A stretch of 64,000 bases of DNA from Oikopleura dioica (taxonomy: Eukaryota; Chordata; Appendicularia; Copelata; Oikopleuridae): assembly GCA_907165135.1 (NCBI GenBank), contig OU015568.1, forward strand, positions 13,028,501 to 13,092,500. Direction: 5' to 3'. The notes under the pieces are model-generated. The model was not told where the DNA came from and did no database searches. It saw only the letters and a program-made list of their open reading frames with translations. The translations under genes were made by a program, and so were the position numbers. Shown here one piece after another: positions 24,101 through 33,369 of the stretch; within the stretch, counting starts at the first letter, position 1; each line of letters starts with the position of its first letter.

Positions 24101-24462
24101 AAATCGTATCAGATTTACCCGACTCTAGTCCCTTTTTTAGTGTCATGAAAGAGGGTACCACTGTTTGGCCCCATACAGGTCCAACCAACTGCCGTCTACG
24201 CTTGCATCTCGGCCTTCGAGTGCCCGATGACTATGAAAAATTGAGTATCACTGTCGCTGGTAATCGAATTTCAAAATAATCAATCGCTAAAATTATTTCA
24301 GACCAAAAGCGACATTGGGAAAACGGAAAAGCATTCGTATTTGACGATTCCTTCGAACACTCAGTGGAACACAAAGGAAGCTCTTACAGATTAGTTCTGA
24401 TTTTCGACTTCTGGCATCCAGAGATGACTGAGCAAGAAAAACGTACTGTGACTGCAATTTGA
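9088..24462 (+). CDS. ASPH: Aspartyl/asparaginyl beta-hydroxylase (ASPH/junctin locus)
   Basis: Type II ER membrane enzyme that hydroxylates Asp/Asn in EGF domains. Shared exons: 19409-19473, 19516-19603 (membrane segment LILLLVCVILTWGFAATLVF followed by DLVDYKALI, as in vertebrate ASPH FDLVDYEEV), 19661-19712, 19763-19827, 19873-19947, 20077-20121. The lumenal catalytic exons are 22708-23284, 23334-24098, 24141-24259, 24302-24462. These carry TPR-like repeats (EAEGYFRRAVEQDPTDGFAL) and the Fe/2-oxoglutarate fold: VWPHTGPTNCRLRLHLG and FDDSFEHSV supply the two metal-binding His, and ETGCRRGQIK-like TGCRRGQIKF precedes them. All exons up to the catalytic block meet in phase 1, so exon skipping keeps frame. 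AATAAA lies at about 24541. The 9.5-kb first intron holds a nested gene and a transposon. The 19712/19763 junction is my best guess. Confidence 0.93.
9760..9879 (+). CDS. Possible 39-codon small ORF in the ASPH first intron
   Basis: ATG at 9760 opens MNKRKSITEENPVLNLL..., closing with ...YFFGINEEST and TAA at 9877. The composition looks protein-like, but there is no splice donor in the right phase for ASPH and no homologue is recognised. It may be chance. Confidence 0.2.
   Translation: MNKRKSITEENPVLNLLQNQAQKGPGSIKYFFGINEEST
10581..10761 (+). other. ASPH: ASPH alternative first coding exon 1b
   Basis: ATG at 10581 opens a 60-residue basic, Ser-rich cytosolic segment (MIRKENSKEKNVRIKV..., ending FMGST) and stops at a GTTAGT donor (10762) in phase 1, the same phase as exons 1a and 1c. 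An acceptor-like TTTTCCAG lies near 10527-10534 in the presumed 5' leader and could be a cis or trans-splice acceptor. Confidence 0.65.
10855..11999 (-). CDS. Nested coiled-coil protein (about 192 residues) in ASPH intron
   Basis: Four minus-strand exons: 11999-11986, 11921-11595, 11142-11038, 10986-10855; GT-AG introns. The start MSSGGRIKDLEPEFYFDDFG is acidic, followed by a Ser/Asp-rich region (DFDEDDDKLSDASF). The last three exons form a continuous helix-rich segment (LRTRNNGLHEQ, then VSDMQVQMSSLQREIKASR, later NLQREIQRAMIPNLRAF, stop). The exon at 11921-11595 needs one extra base at TTT 11870-11872 (+ strand) to join its two coding halves. No orthologue recognised. It lies wholly within the first intron of ASPH, on the opposite strand. 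Confidence 0.6.
12000..15345. other. ASPH intronic sequence without recognised genes
   Basis: About 3.3 kb between the nested gene and the hAT-like element. Open frames here are short and unlike proteins. A GC-rich patch lies at 13540-13660. A short motif, TTTTTCATGCATCCGGTTT, occurs near 14390 and again near 14922, which hints at old repeat debris. Nothing else can be supported. Confidence 0.4.
15353..15545. repeat. Left GC-rich subterminal repeat block
   Basis: Very C-rich on + (CCCGCGCCCGCCCGCGCCCG type), punctuated by AAATTT-containing spacers at roughly 40-bp spacing. The long open frames here are low-complexity by-products. A similar block in direct orientation lies at the other end of the same element. 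Confidence 0.75.
15789..17850. repeat. 54-56-bp hairpin satellite, about 37 copies
   Basis: Tandem array of a 54-56-bp unit (GGGGCTTGACGGCCCTTCG... then ...TTGATTTTTGATTTAA). Units are nearly identical; variation is mostly in the number of G (3-5) and A at the unit junction. Each unit contains a perfect palindrome, GACGGCCC-TTC-GGGCCGTC (8-bp stem, 3-nt loop). Homogeneity implies recent expansion or ongoing homogenisation. The copy number in an assembly may be collapsed. Confidence 0.95.
18000..18240. repeat. Right GC-rich subterminal repeat block
   Basis: Four or so imperfect repeats of a C-rich unit followed by CGCAAAATTT or CGCAGAAAATTTT. They match the block at 15353-15545 in direct orientation although the outer TIRs are inverted. 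Part of the hAT-like element. Confidence 0.75.
18268..19267. other. ASPH intronic sequence
   Basis: About 1 kb between the transposon and alternative exon 1c. AT-rich; no conserved ORF, RNA or repeat recognised. Confidence 0.4.
19268..19361 (+). other. ASPH: ASPH alternative first coding exon 1c
   Basis: ATG at 19268 opens MVEFTHSEAGLKIEGLEPSE and a basic end (KLKKRR), stopping in phase 1 at a GTATGA donor (19362). The following intron to the shared exon at 19409 is exactly 47 nt, the common short-intron size in this window. An in-frame TAG lies just upstream of the ATG, which supports it as a first exon. Confidence 0.6.
20179..20228 (+). other. ASPH: ASPH alternative terminal exon (junctin-like short isoform)
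   Basis: After the shared exon 20077-20121 (phase 1), the acceptor at 20178 adds RVKANKTIEFKKYPKL and a TGA at 20226. This would give a small type II membrane protein with a basic lumenal tail and no hydroxylase domain, analogous to vertebrate junctin/junctate isoforms from the ASPH locus. The isoform is inferred from splice phases only. Confidence 0.55.
20430..22645 (+). CDS. ASPH-locus alternative exon block, or separate gene, ending in a membrane anchor
   Basis: An acceptor at 20429 opens a 1.1-kb exon in phase 1 (QSSVASSISPV...), Ser/Pro/Lys-rich, with a stop at 21539. Just before the stop one missing base in CCAAAGG would extend it (EMSCEPTAKKSEKK). Further coding pieces follow at about 21600-21680, 21757-21960 and about 22000-22645. 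The last is Lys/Glu rich and ends in a hydrophobic segment, AFFIFTLLLNLLLFLVW, at the extreme C-terminus, like a tail anchor. It lies between the shared ASPH exons and the catalytic exons on the same strand, so it is either a long alternative isoform or an independent gene. No homologue recognised; exon joins are uncertain. Confidence 0.4.
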
Positions 24463-24615
24463 TTTTTAGGATTCTTTTAGATTTAAATTATATTTTATTT
24501 AATAACAGCATAGATAAACACTTCATACAATAAGAAGGTGCAATAAATGACAAGAATTGAAGTTTCACTCGCATTTAAATGCTTTATTTGAATAATTTAA
24601 AATAAGTTAAACAGT

Positions 24616-27243
24616 CTATTTTTTCTTAGAACTTTCGTTGGCAAGTTTTTGTTGGTATTTAGCAGCTAATTCTTCTATAACATCGTCTCGAGCGAGATCG
24701 TAATGAGAAAAGTCCATTGAAAATTCACCCTTTCCTTCGGTGCATCCTCTCAAACCAGCGGTAAAGCCGAACATGTCGTTTAGGGGAACTTGGCAGTAGA
24801 CCGTTTTATACTGAGAGAACATTCTATTTCTAAACAAAAATAAGGCGATTACCTGATTGTCGAGCTCGAATTCTTGAATATCAGCATGTTTTTCGTACAA
24901 ATACTTATTGACTCGATCGTCGAACTCTTGCGGATAAACAACTTCAACGTTCATAATTGGCTCAATTACAGCTTTGTTCGCTCTGTTCAAAATCTGCTCG
25001 GCACAGCCCTGGCCGCAAAGTTGGAATGAAATTTCAGAAGAATCAACCCTAGAAGAGAGGGTTATGACTATCTTTCGGATAAATAGCGAACCTGTGTTCA
25101 GCTCCATCGACAATGTCAATTTCAACTCCAACAACGGGTTCTCCAATTTGAGGTCCGGCGGCGAAAACCTCCTCCATGCCAGTGATAAGTGGCTTAACAT
25201 AGCCTCTTGATAAGTTTGTTCCAGTTAGTCTGTCGTTGAATATATTTTCGGTGTTCGACTAAAAGTATTCTCAATGTATGCGAATTTGTCCAGAGCATAC
25301 CTTGGCGTTGATATTAGCTTTACCAATTGCTCGACCATATTGACCACGTCCGCCGGACTGTCTCTTGTGTTGATAGTCAAAGTGGACCACTCCAGGTAAA
25401 ATCGTTTCACGGAAAGCGACCTAGAATAAAATAATACACAGACAAAAAATTTCAGTCGTTACCTTCGGCTGACCGAGCTCAACAGGGCAGTCATATTCAC
25501 GTTCCATTCGCTGCGCATAAATCTCAAGATGGAGCTCGCCCATTCCAGTCATGTGATACTCGCCAGATTCTTGGTCAAACACCCATGTGAAGGAAGGATC
25601 TTCGTTAGAGAAGCGGACCAGAGCTTTGAGGAAATTCTGAGTCGCTTTCTTATTCGTCGGCTAATTCAAAGTTTGATTGTTCTGTAATGGTCTTAGAGAT
25701 TACCTTGATTGACATCGAGACGACGCCCTTCGGTACATGAATACTTTCCATCGACAAGTGTTTCAGATCATTAACTGTAAAAGTATCTCCACTAGCGCAA
25801 TCGACTCCAAAAGTTGCAAAAATATCTCCAGCAAAAACTTCGTTCACATCAATCATGTCCGAAGCGTGCATTTTCACCAATCTTGAGATTTTCACTGGCT
25901 TCCCGGTTCTCGTATTCACTAGTGTTTGTCCTTTTTTCATGTATCCTTGGTACATTCTCATGTAAGTCAGCTGTCCAAATTTGGACTTTTCGAGTTTGAA
26001 TGCCAGCATTACGGGAGGATGAGCTTTTGAGCGTTCAGGAGACATTAATAGAGCTTCTGCTTCTTCTTCAGATCCTTCTGGCACTGCCTGGTTCGCAAAA
26101 TTGTCGACTTGATCTGGCTGGGGGAGAAAACGAACACAGGCGTCGAGAAGAAGCTGCACACCTTTGTTCTTCAAAGCAGATCCCATGAGAATCGGCTGGA
26201 AAGTTCTCGCAACAGTGCATCTTCTGACCGCGTCGTAGATTTGTTCATTAGTTGGAACCTCTTCCATTAAAAACAACTCTCCGATCTCATCGTCTACATC
26301 GGCCAAGCATCCTACTAACTCCTCGAATTTCTCCTGTCTCAATTCAGCAAATTCTTCCGGTACAGGCGCGCGTTTGATATTTTCACCATTGTCACCATGG
26401 AAATAAACGACTTCATTTTCGACGATATCAATCAAGCCTTCGAATTCTTTTTCCAGGCCAATATTGTAATACATAAACGCAGTATTGATACCAAGCTTTC
26501 TTCTCATTTGATTGATACATTTTTCAGGATTTGCACCCGTTCTGTCCAATTTATTGATAAAGACAACAAACGGGACATTATAACGTTTCATTTGGCGAAA
26601 AACTGTTAGAGTCTGAGATTGAACACCGCCAGAAGCACACACAATCAAGGCGGCACCATCTTTATCGAGGTTGTAGGACAAAGAACGCATGAGAAAGAAT
26701 TCAATGTGGGAGTCAATAAAAGTCAGTGATGACATTTGTCCTTTCAGAATCTGCAACTTGTTGGTTAGAAATGAGAAGCCTCGTCAATTTGGAAACTACC
26801 TACTCGACTTTAGTCTAGTTCAAGGTGACAGTATGGTACTGTAAGACAGTAGCAATGTCTATTACGTTCTTATTAGCAACCCTTCCTAGGACACGGAGAG
26901 ATCGCTCGACTTCAACGGTGAAATCAACGTGACCGGGTGTGTCAATGATATTAATGTCTGTTCCTTTCCAGTTTACAAACGTAGCCGCAGATTGAATCGT
27001 AATTCCTCTTTGTCTTTCGAGCTCCATCGAGTCCATCACGGCGCCGACGCCATCCTTGCCTCTTACTTCGTGCATTTCATCGATTCGCCCAGTGTAATAA
27101 AGAATTCTTTCTGTGACAGTCGTCTTTCCGGAGTCGATGTGCGCCGAGATTCCAATATTTCTCAGCTTTTCGAGCTGTGCTTGACTCTCTGCATTGTAAC
27201 GAAGAAAAAGAGCTCGATACGCATTAAACCCTCTCCTCAACAT
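24616..27243 (-). CDS. GFM1: Mitochondrial elongation factor G
   Basis: Translational GTPase that moves tRNA-mRNA through the mitochondrial ribosome. The start [20 protein letters not shown] is Arg-rich and could be a mitochondrial presequence. GTPase motifs: AHIDSGKTT (G1), RGIT (G2), DTPGHVDF (G3), NKLDR (G4), GSALKNKG (G5). The C-terminal part has the domain IV/V blocks [18 protein letters not shown] and [15 protein letters not shown]. Exon 1 is 27243-26886 and exon 2 starts at 26659; the 226-nt intron between them must be GA-AG to give [11 protein letters not shown]. The other introns are short GT-AG. Only 39 nt separate its ATG from the PUS3 stop, so it is probably the last cistron of an operon. 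Confidence 0.95.
26660..26885 (-). other. GFM1: GA-AG intron in GFM1
   Basis: Minus strand: CCTAG|GAAGGG ... GATAAAG|ATGG. Phase 1; the join restores the conserved [16 protein letters not shown] block. No GT donor in the correct phase is available. Confidence 0.8.
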
Positions 27244-27282
27244 TCTTTAAATATTTCTCGTTAAAAAGGTCATACTCATCTA

Positions 27283-29189
27283 TCAACTTTTTTCTTTATT
27301 TTTTTGGCTTTTTAGGAGCAGGTCATTTGCATTCGGTGAAACATGATAATCAAGTACAGGTTTATGACAGCCTTTCTTAGCGGCGATTCCGGTTATTTTT
27401 CTATGCGGTTCATCAGTGTCTCTTCCGATTTTCAGTGTTCCCTGAAGTAAGTTAATATTCGATTCATAAACTCCAGTCACTGACCTTTATCAGTTCATGA
27501 ACGGACAAGGCTATTTTCATATTGTACATTTTGTTCTCTACTTTCGTAGCCAAGAACTTAGACTGCTCTTCTCCGTCTACCCACTTCAAGTTTTCATACT
27601 CGCAATCAATGAGCACGAGGCCATATGGGTTCGCATACTTATATGAGGGCCGTCTTGGGAACTTTTCGACGTCAAGAAGCTCAGTGACAAGCGATGGTTT
27701 CTCAAGCCTATTTCCAATCAATGCTTTAAAAAAGATTTACAGGAATTATTCTTGCGCGCTGTTATTTACCTAGTATCGTCATAGTCAGCCGGATCTGATG
27801 ATATAGAAATCCACTTGATTTGATAGAAAAAACGCACATCGATGGAAAATTAGGAACATCTTCGATGTCAGCTGCAAAACAGATTCGTTTTGTATCTTGC
27901 CGTTCAAGCTGTGCTTGAGAAAAATTTCTAAAATCGTATTCCCCGACGAGATATGACGCTGCTTCTTTCATAAGTGAAATATCCAATCCACTTTGTTCAG
28001 GTCTTCAAAGTATTTTAAGTCTTTTAAGTTTATTCATATTCTGATAAATTGTATATACTTTCAGATACGTTTCAAGACCAGTTCCTCGAATCAAAGATAT
28101 ATTTATAGTGACGCGATTTGCAGCTGAAGCGTGCAGAGAAATCTGACGGAACGGGCGCCCATGAGGTAATCCAAATATCGTCCGGCAATTGACGATTAAT
28201 GATTGCTACGAAGTTTCTTTCTCCAGAAGTGACGTTGTTTTTTATCTCCTCTTCGCTCAGCCGAGAGTTGACGAAGAGCGAAATTACGTTATTCACAGCG
28301 TGGACGCCCTTTCGAGGTTGTTTTCAAAAAGTGATGCTAGAGAAAATTAAGGGTTGGAATGTTTCTAGATAAGTTGTTGTTGAGAGGACTCAAGTCGAAA
28401 GCTCGTCAGTCTATCGACGTTAAAAAGTCCGAAAACCCGCGTTATGAGGTAAGAAATATTGGCTTCGCTTGATTCTAACGATGATTTTTAGGAAACCGAG
28501 GATTTATTTCCTCAATCTTTTTGCTCCCAAGCAAAAAAGGAGCAGACGCGGTAACAAAGAATGCAAAAGCATTGGAGAAAACTATCAAATGATGTCAATA
28601 AACATCAATTGCATATTTTTAATTGAGTATTTTGTGTGTTTTATTGCAGGTTCAGCTAGCTTAGACTCTTCTTGAGACAGTGATCCGTGTGTAGTTGTGT
28701 AGATTGTCGTTTTAGCCGTGATTTTCCGATTAAACCTTTCCTTGTCCGTTCGACCTCCAGCAATATACTCCGCAGTTCCTATATCATCCACAATTTTCGT
28801 TCTCAGCATCGCGTCAAAAACTACGTCTTCTATTGTCACCTTTCCAGCCGGGACTGGTGACCTCTGCAGGCCATTGTACTTCGTGCCATCGTAAGAGAAT
28901 CGAAATGCAACCTTGCGCTTGCGAAAGACAGACGGTCCATCGTCTTCCTTCTCGCTTTTTGAATCCGTTTCTTCTTCTTGGGTGGCTGTTCCTCGTCGTT
29001 CTGGAGACCAGACTGCGCCAGCTTGACCTTCATCTGACTTTTCGTCTGGTTGCCAGAAGCATTTAACCGGCATCAATTGCGGATCTGAATCAACCCATTC
29101 CTGATCTGATCCGACAGTTGCGCATTCTTCTTCATCATCTTTTCTAGCCTTGAACGCAATTCCTCCTTCTCCATGCCATTATCATTCAT
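27283..29189 (-). CDS. PUS3: tRNA pseudouridine(38/39) synthase
   Basis: Deg1/PUS3-type TruA-family enzyme that makes pseudouridine in the tRNA anticodon stem-loop. The ATG at 29189 opens a Lys/Glu-rich helical segment, as in human PUS3. The catalytic motif reads GGRTDK|GVHAV, with Asp in RTDKG. Later blocks: LPDDIWITSWAPV, DFSARFSCKSRHYKYIF, LVGEYDFRNF, SSGFLYHQIR, and GLVLIDCEYENLKWV near the end. Two introns are GA-AG (28740-28309 and 28084-28003); the others are GT-AG. The N-terminal join near 29050-29080 is not resolved. The gene is flanked at 77 nt by MRPS28 upstream and 39 nt by GFM1 downstream, consistent with an operon. Confidence 0.92.
28003..28084 (-). other. PUS3: GA-AG intron in PUS3 (82 nt)
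   Basis: Minus strand: TTCGAG|GAACTG ... TTGAAG|ACCTG, phase 2, giving FDSR-PEQSGLDISLMKEAA. A GT donor 6 nt further on would create an in-frame TGA. Confidence 0.75.
28309..28740 (-). other. PUS3: GA-AG intron in PUS3 (432 nt) with a nested gene
   Basis: Minus strand: GACAAG|GAAAGG ... TCGAAAG|GGCGTC, phase 0. It splits the catalytic RTDK|GVHAV motif exactly. A small plus-strand gene lies inside it. Confidence 0.85.
28359..28554 (+). CDS. Small (50-residue) protein nested in a PUS3 intron
   Basis: ATG at 28359; exons 28359-28448 and 28492-28554, joined by a 43-nt GT-AG intron that keeps frame. The product begins MFLDKLLLRGLKSKARQSID and ends ...SQAKKEQTR, TAA at 28552. It is basic and without a membrane segment. 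AATAAA at about 28597 follows the stop. The gene lies entirely inside the 432-nt GA-AG intron of PUS3, on the opposite strand. No homologue recognised. Confidence 0.5.
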
Positions 29190-29266
29190 TCTAAGAACCA
29201 AAAGATAAAAATTGCCTTCGAAATGGAATTTCCGAAAATTAATAATTCATAAATTAAATCAGCGTT

Positions 29267-29853
29267 TCACGAGGATTTTTTTAAGATTCCAAGAAACGTT
29301 CCATAACCGAGACGCATCGATACAGGATGATCTACTCCTAAGAAATGAGCTGCAGATTCTGTCTCGTGGAGAACGAAGGAGACTCGATCGTCAACTCGCA
29401 ACTTTTTTCCATATCGAGCTTGTTGAACTTCTTGTCGGGCGACACTGCAGAATGCGTCAAACTATCAAATTTTATTCTTCAAAAAATTTATCTAGGGTCG
29501 ACAAACCTTTCCTCCATAATCAAGCCAAACTGCAGGATCTGGTTCATCACGAATAGCGGTTATTCGTGCTGCTAATTTTACATCCTAAATCTTGTTTTTA
29601 ATTTTTCATAATTCGTTCCTACCTTTCCGGATCCTAGTAAATTAAAAGGAGAGTGAGGAAAATACTCTTCGAATGTTTTAAAATCTTCGGGCTTAACATC
29701 TGTATATTCAATGGGAACGTCGCGGATTTTCATCGGACTTTGAGTGGTGGTTACTTCTGTTTTTGATTCTTGAGAAGCTTGATTCTTGCTCGTGCAAAGC
29801 CTGTAGCTGTGACTGTATAAACGGGATCGAGGGGAAACGATGCGAGACAACAT
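29267..29853 (-). CDS. MRPS28: Mitochondrial small-subunit ribosomal protein S28
   Basis: Exon 1 from the ATG at 29853 has an Arg/Ser-rich presequence (MLSRIVSPRSRLYSHSYRL). Conserved parts follow: FEEYFPHSPFNLLGSGK, then VWLDYGGK (human YIDFGGK), a region with PDKKFNKLDME and LRVDDRVSFVLHETE...HFLG, and a final GTFLGI (human AVLLGI). Introns are short GT-AG. The last exon is in frame only if the A6 run (T6 at 29403-29408 on +) is really A7; otherwise it stops early. It is probably the first cistron of an operon with PUS3 and GFM1. Confidence 0.8.
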
Positions 29854-30025
29854 TACTTCAGATTTCTAGAGGCAGATACGATTTATTGGAATGAAAGAAG
29901 CTGTTTCAAAACATTGTTTTACTCCGTTCAGAATAATTGGTCGAATTAATTGGGTACAGAAAACGAGAAAAGTACTGAAGAAAGTTTGAAGAATTGATGC
30001 ATGGGGCGCCGAGAACAGAAAGATT

Positions 30026-32987
30026 CTAGTGCTGAGATGAAATTGAACGACGCTCGTCCTCGTCTGGGTCGCCCATCGGCCCTGGTCCTGTCGTTTGAAG
30101 GCGGACTGATTCTTGCCCCTGAAGATAAGAGATGAGACGAGGATATCTAGGGTTCAACAAACTTGATCTTGTGATACGATATCAGTTAATTCTCCTCCTG
30201 GCGAAGGAAACTGGGCAACACGTGGTCTTGTATTGTTCGTTCCATTTTCAACTCCTAGCGGAGAGTCGATCGACTCCGAGCTTTGACTCCTACATGCATA
30301 TTTAGATGGCTGACGAAACTTGTGCCGATTTTACCTTTGAATGATTGTTGGCTGCTCTTCTGTCACCGATGGTAGATCGATTGACGCGTTGTCTTGATCC
30401 TGGATTCGCCGGCGCCGTGCTCGTCGACTGAACAATGTTGAGTTCAAAGGCAGAACTTGAGTGATTTACAATCAACTCTCAGCAATAATGTGGTGCATTA
30501 TTGAGACATGCGATAGCAATAAATAGTAACATATTAGATTCAAGTTGAATAAATTGGATAAGTGCCGGTAAAATTGAATAAAACTTAATCTGGAACTTCC
30601 AAATTGGAAGTACAATTAAAATCAGAGAACTATTCCTAGCACTGCTAGGCTAGCAGCATAAAAATAATCTTTGATATAATATTATCCAGGAATAACTCCT
30701 GATTGAAGAGAACATAGTCTCCAGGAGAAATGGAAAACATAATATATTTAAAACTTCCTTTGTTCAGATTTTACCTCTCTCTTCGGAGCCCGTTTCTTGT
30801 TAGTCTCCACGGCCTTGATCTTGATGGACGTTGAGCAGTTGATTCGTAACCCATCGCAGCGTCGTACGTCGGTGGTGCCTCTCGAACTTGAAATGAAAAA
30901 TTAATAATAGATAAGCAGTTCCAAGTTACCTTGGAGAATATTAGCCAAGTGCTGGAGGCTTCTGCGCGCACGTGAGCAGGATGAAAGCGACTGGACGTAC
31001 AGTAATCTCCGAGTACAGCCAAGGGCAATTACAAAGAGCGCACAGCAACCAAGCGATCCGATTATAGCCGCAGTAAGAACTAAATTGTAGTGTTAGCAGA
31101 GGCCAATTGAATTAGCGTCAACTACTGACCTTGTCTTTCATCTGCCAGAGGGCAGGAAAGCTCGTCCGAGCCATCACTGCAGTCAGGATATCCGTCGCAA
31201 AGCCGATCTTCAGCGATGCAATATGGTCCAAGAGTCGAATTAGTCTCCACGCAGAGAAATGCCCCATGACGGCAAACTGTACACTAAATGTTCGTTTTAA
31301 CGATTAACTTGTCCCTTCTTATTGAATGAAATACAAGCAGTCGCTTTACCTCTGTTTCATCGATGCTTTGCTGTACTTCTTTTGGCATGGGACAGTCATT
31401 GATTCCATCGCATAGTTCAGCAATTGGGAGAGACTTGATTTCCTGTGAAATTCGTGGGCTAAACTAGGGCTCAATCAAAGTCAACGCTTTTGAAAGTATA
31501 AATTACTTTGTCTTATTAAGATTTATCAGACATTTGACAGACGTATCTCAAGGATGTCCGTGCCCAAAAGATTTGGGCACAGGCTCTCTAATTTCATATA
31601 ATTGACATGTCATTCAAGTCTAAAATTCGTAGAGTGTTTCAGCCTTTAGACAGCTTTTAGACGATGCCTCTCGAAATAAATCATCATCAGAACGGGGCTT
31701 ATCTTGTGTTTTCTGCCGAATTTCGGTTTTGAGTTTCGAAATCCGGGGAAGAAGGAAGTCCTCGAATGAGTGTAGCGAAATAAGTGCATTTTTATGAATG
31801 GGTTAGCTCATCCGCAGAGGTAAGAATTAAAGCGACATGAATCTAGACCTACCAGTAAACGAGTTGTTCGCCTCTATCGTCGCATTCCCACTCGTCCTCG
31901 CCGTTTGGACAGTTCCAGCTGCCGTCGCATCGCTCATCCAGATCGTAGCAGTGTCCGTTCGAATGGCAGCACAGCTCACAATCGTCGTTGCACGATTCGT
32001 AAGAGGATTGTATTTTCACAGTGAAATTAAGTTGCTTCTTATCTATAAGGCCGAAGGTTTTGGAGGAGTAAATGGCGAATTCGGGACCAGCAGACTTGTT
32101 GAATTGGAATGATCTGAATGTTTATATTCAAAGCTGATTTTTTCTAAGCAGGAACTTCTCACAGGAAATTGCATTTCCAAGGAGAAGGCCTTGTTTTGCA
32201 CGAAAACTTGAACAGTTGACATTTTGGAAATATTTTAGTAGATAAGTTGGATGTTATTGGATGAAATATTTAGACTTACTTTGTCTTTAGCTCTGCTAAT
32301 GAGACGACGAGCTTATCAAACATGAAATGAATGTCGTTTGCACTTTCGTGCAAGTTGGTAATTGTCAAGTTGTAGTTGGCGAACGGAAGTAGAAACTCGA
32401 GAACGAGCCCGATCTCTGACAGTTGGTCGTCGCAATCGCTGGAAAAATTATTTTAATCGATAGAAACGGAGGATGTTCTTACCTGAGAAATTCTGCTGAT
32501 TCAAAAATGAGACACTCGCTAACTTTTGGGGCATTTCTGTCACCGTTGATATCGTCATTGCACTGGAGAAACGATTGTTTCTAAAAGACATAAATATTAC
32601 ATTTGTAAATTCGAAAATGGACACTCTTAAACATATGTTCTAGCGTAAGTTTTGCCCTAAAGTATGAAAGTACGGGCATTACAGTTAATCCTCTGCTGTC
32701 TAAATAACGCTTTTAGGTCAACTACTATTTTGGTATAATGAGAATTTCTGATAAAAATGGTATTGGTGACTCTAAAATTCCGAGAATTTTCAAAATCAAT
32801 CTAAATGATCACTTCCGGTGGCGTTGATGAGGAAAACATTTTCGCACGCACAGTCAGTACTCGTAGCCACTATTCATACCTTGCAAACTTCGCCACACGA
32901 CTTTCTTGCTCTTCCCAGCGTCACATCGCAGGTATAACTTCCAGAAGCGAGAGAAGCATTGAAGAAAGCCAGCAAAAGGCTAAACAT
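30026..32987 (-). CDS. LRP3/LRP10/LRP12-like transmembrane receptor (CUB-like plus LDLR class A)
   Basis: Start MFSLLLAFFNASLASGSYTC is a signal peptide. The ectodomain has CUB-like sequence (ending ...HFMFDKLVVSLAELKTK near 32290). LDLR class A repeats follow at about 31990-31860 (CYDLDERCDGSWNCPNGEDE) and 31290-31140 (DRLCDGYPDCSDGSDELSC). A membrane segment lies near 31080-31020 (LTAAIIGSLGCCALFVIALG), then a juxtamembrane region with REAPPTYDAAMG, matching REAPPSYGQ of the LRP3/10/12 group. The cytoplasmic tail is Ser/Arg/Pro rich and ends DEDERRSISSQH. Family knowledge: an endocytic receptor of neural and trafficking roles. Several exon borders were not traced. Confidence 0.8.
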
Positions 32988-33369
32988 CGAATCCCGATTT
33001 CGATGTAAAGATAGTTTCGAGAATTAATTCTTTGTTACTATCATCAACAATCTGAAAGAAAGAGTACTTGAAATAGGTTGTGAAATAGCAAAATAGAAGT
33101 TGTTGTGTTCGATAACTTTTGAGGAAAAAATGTATCTTTACTAGAAACTACTCTTGAATAACATTATTAACCCCAAAAGGAAACATAACTGTAGAATATA
33201 CGGTGTAGGTGCAAGTCGAATAATTTAACAGCGAATGTATCCAAAAGGTTTTCTTATTTTAAGTTTTATCTATTTCTACGGTAAATTCTTTTATGTTCGT
33301 TGATGACGCAACAATTCGATCTCTGTCTAATTTTGATCAGGTTTAAAAAAGGGAACACGAATTTATTTA
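32988..33369. other. Upstream region of the LRP-like gene
   Basis: AT-rich, about 380 nt; no ORF or repeat recognised. Presumed promoter or leader region of the minus-strand receptor gene. Confidence 0.3.

Noticed and set aside
28836-29066. Alternative frames over the PUS3 N-terminal region
   Set aside because: They are shadows of the Lys/Glu-rich PUS3 N-terminus; only the join near 29050-29080 remains open.
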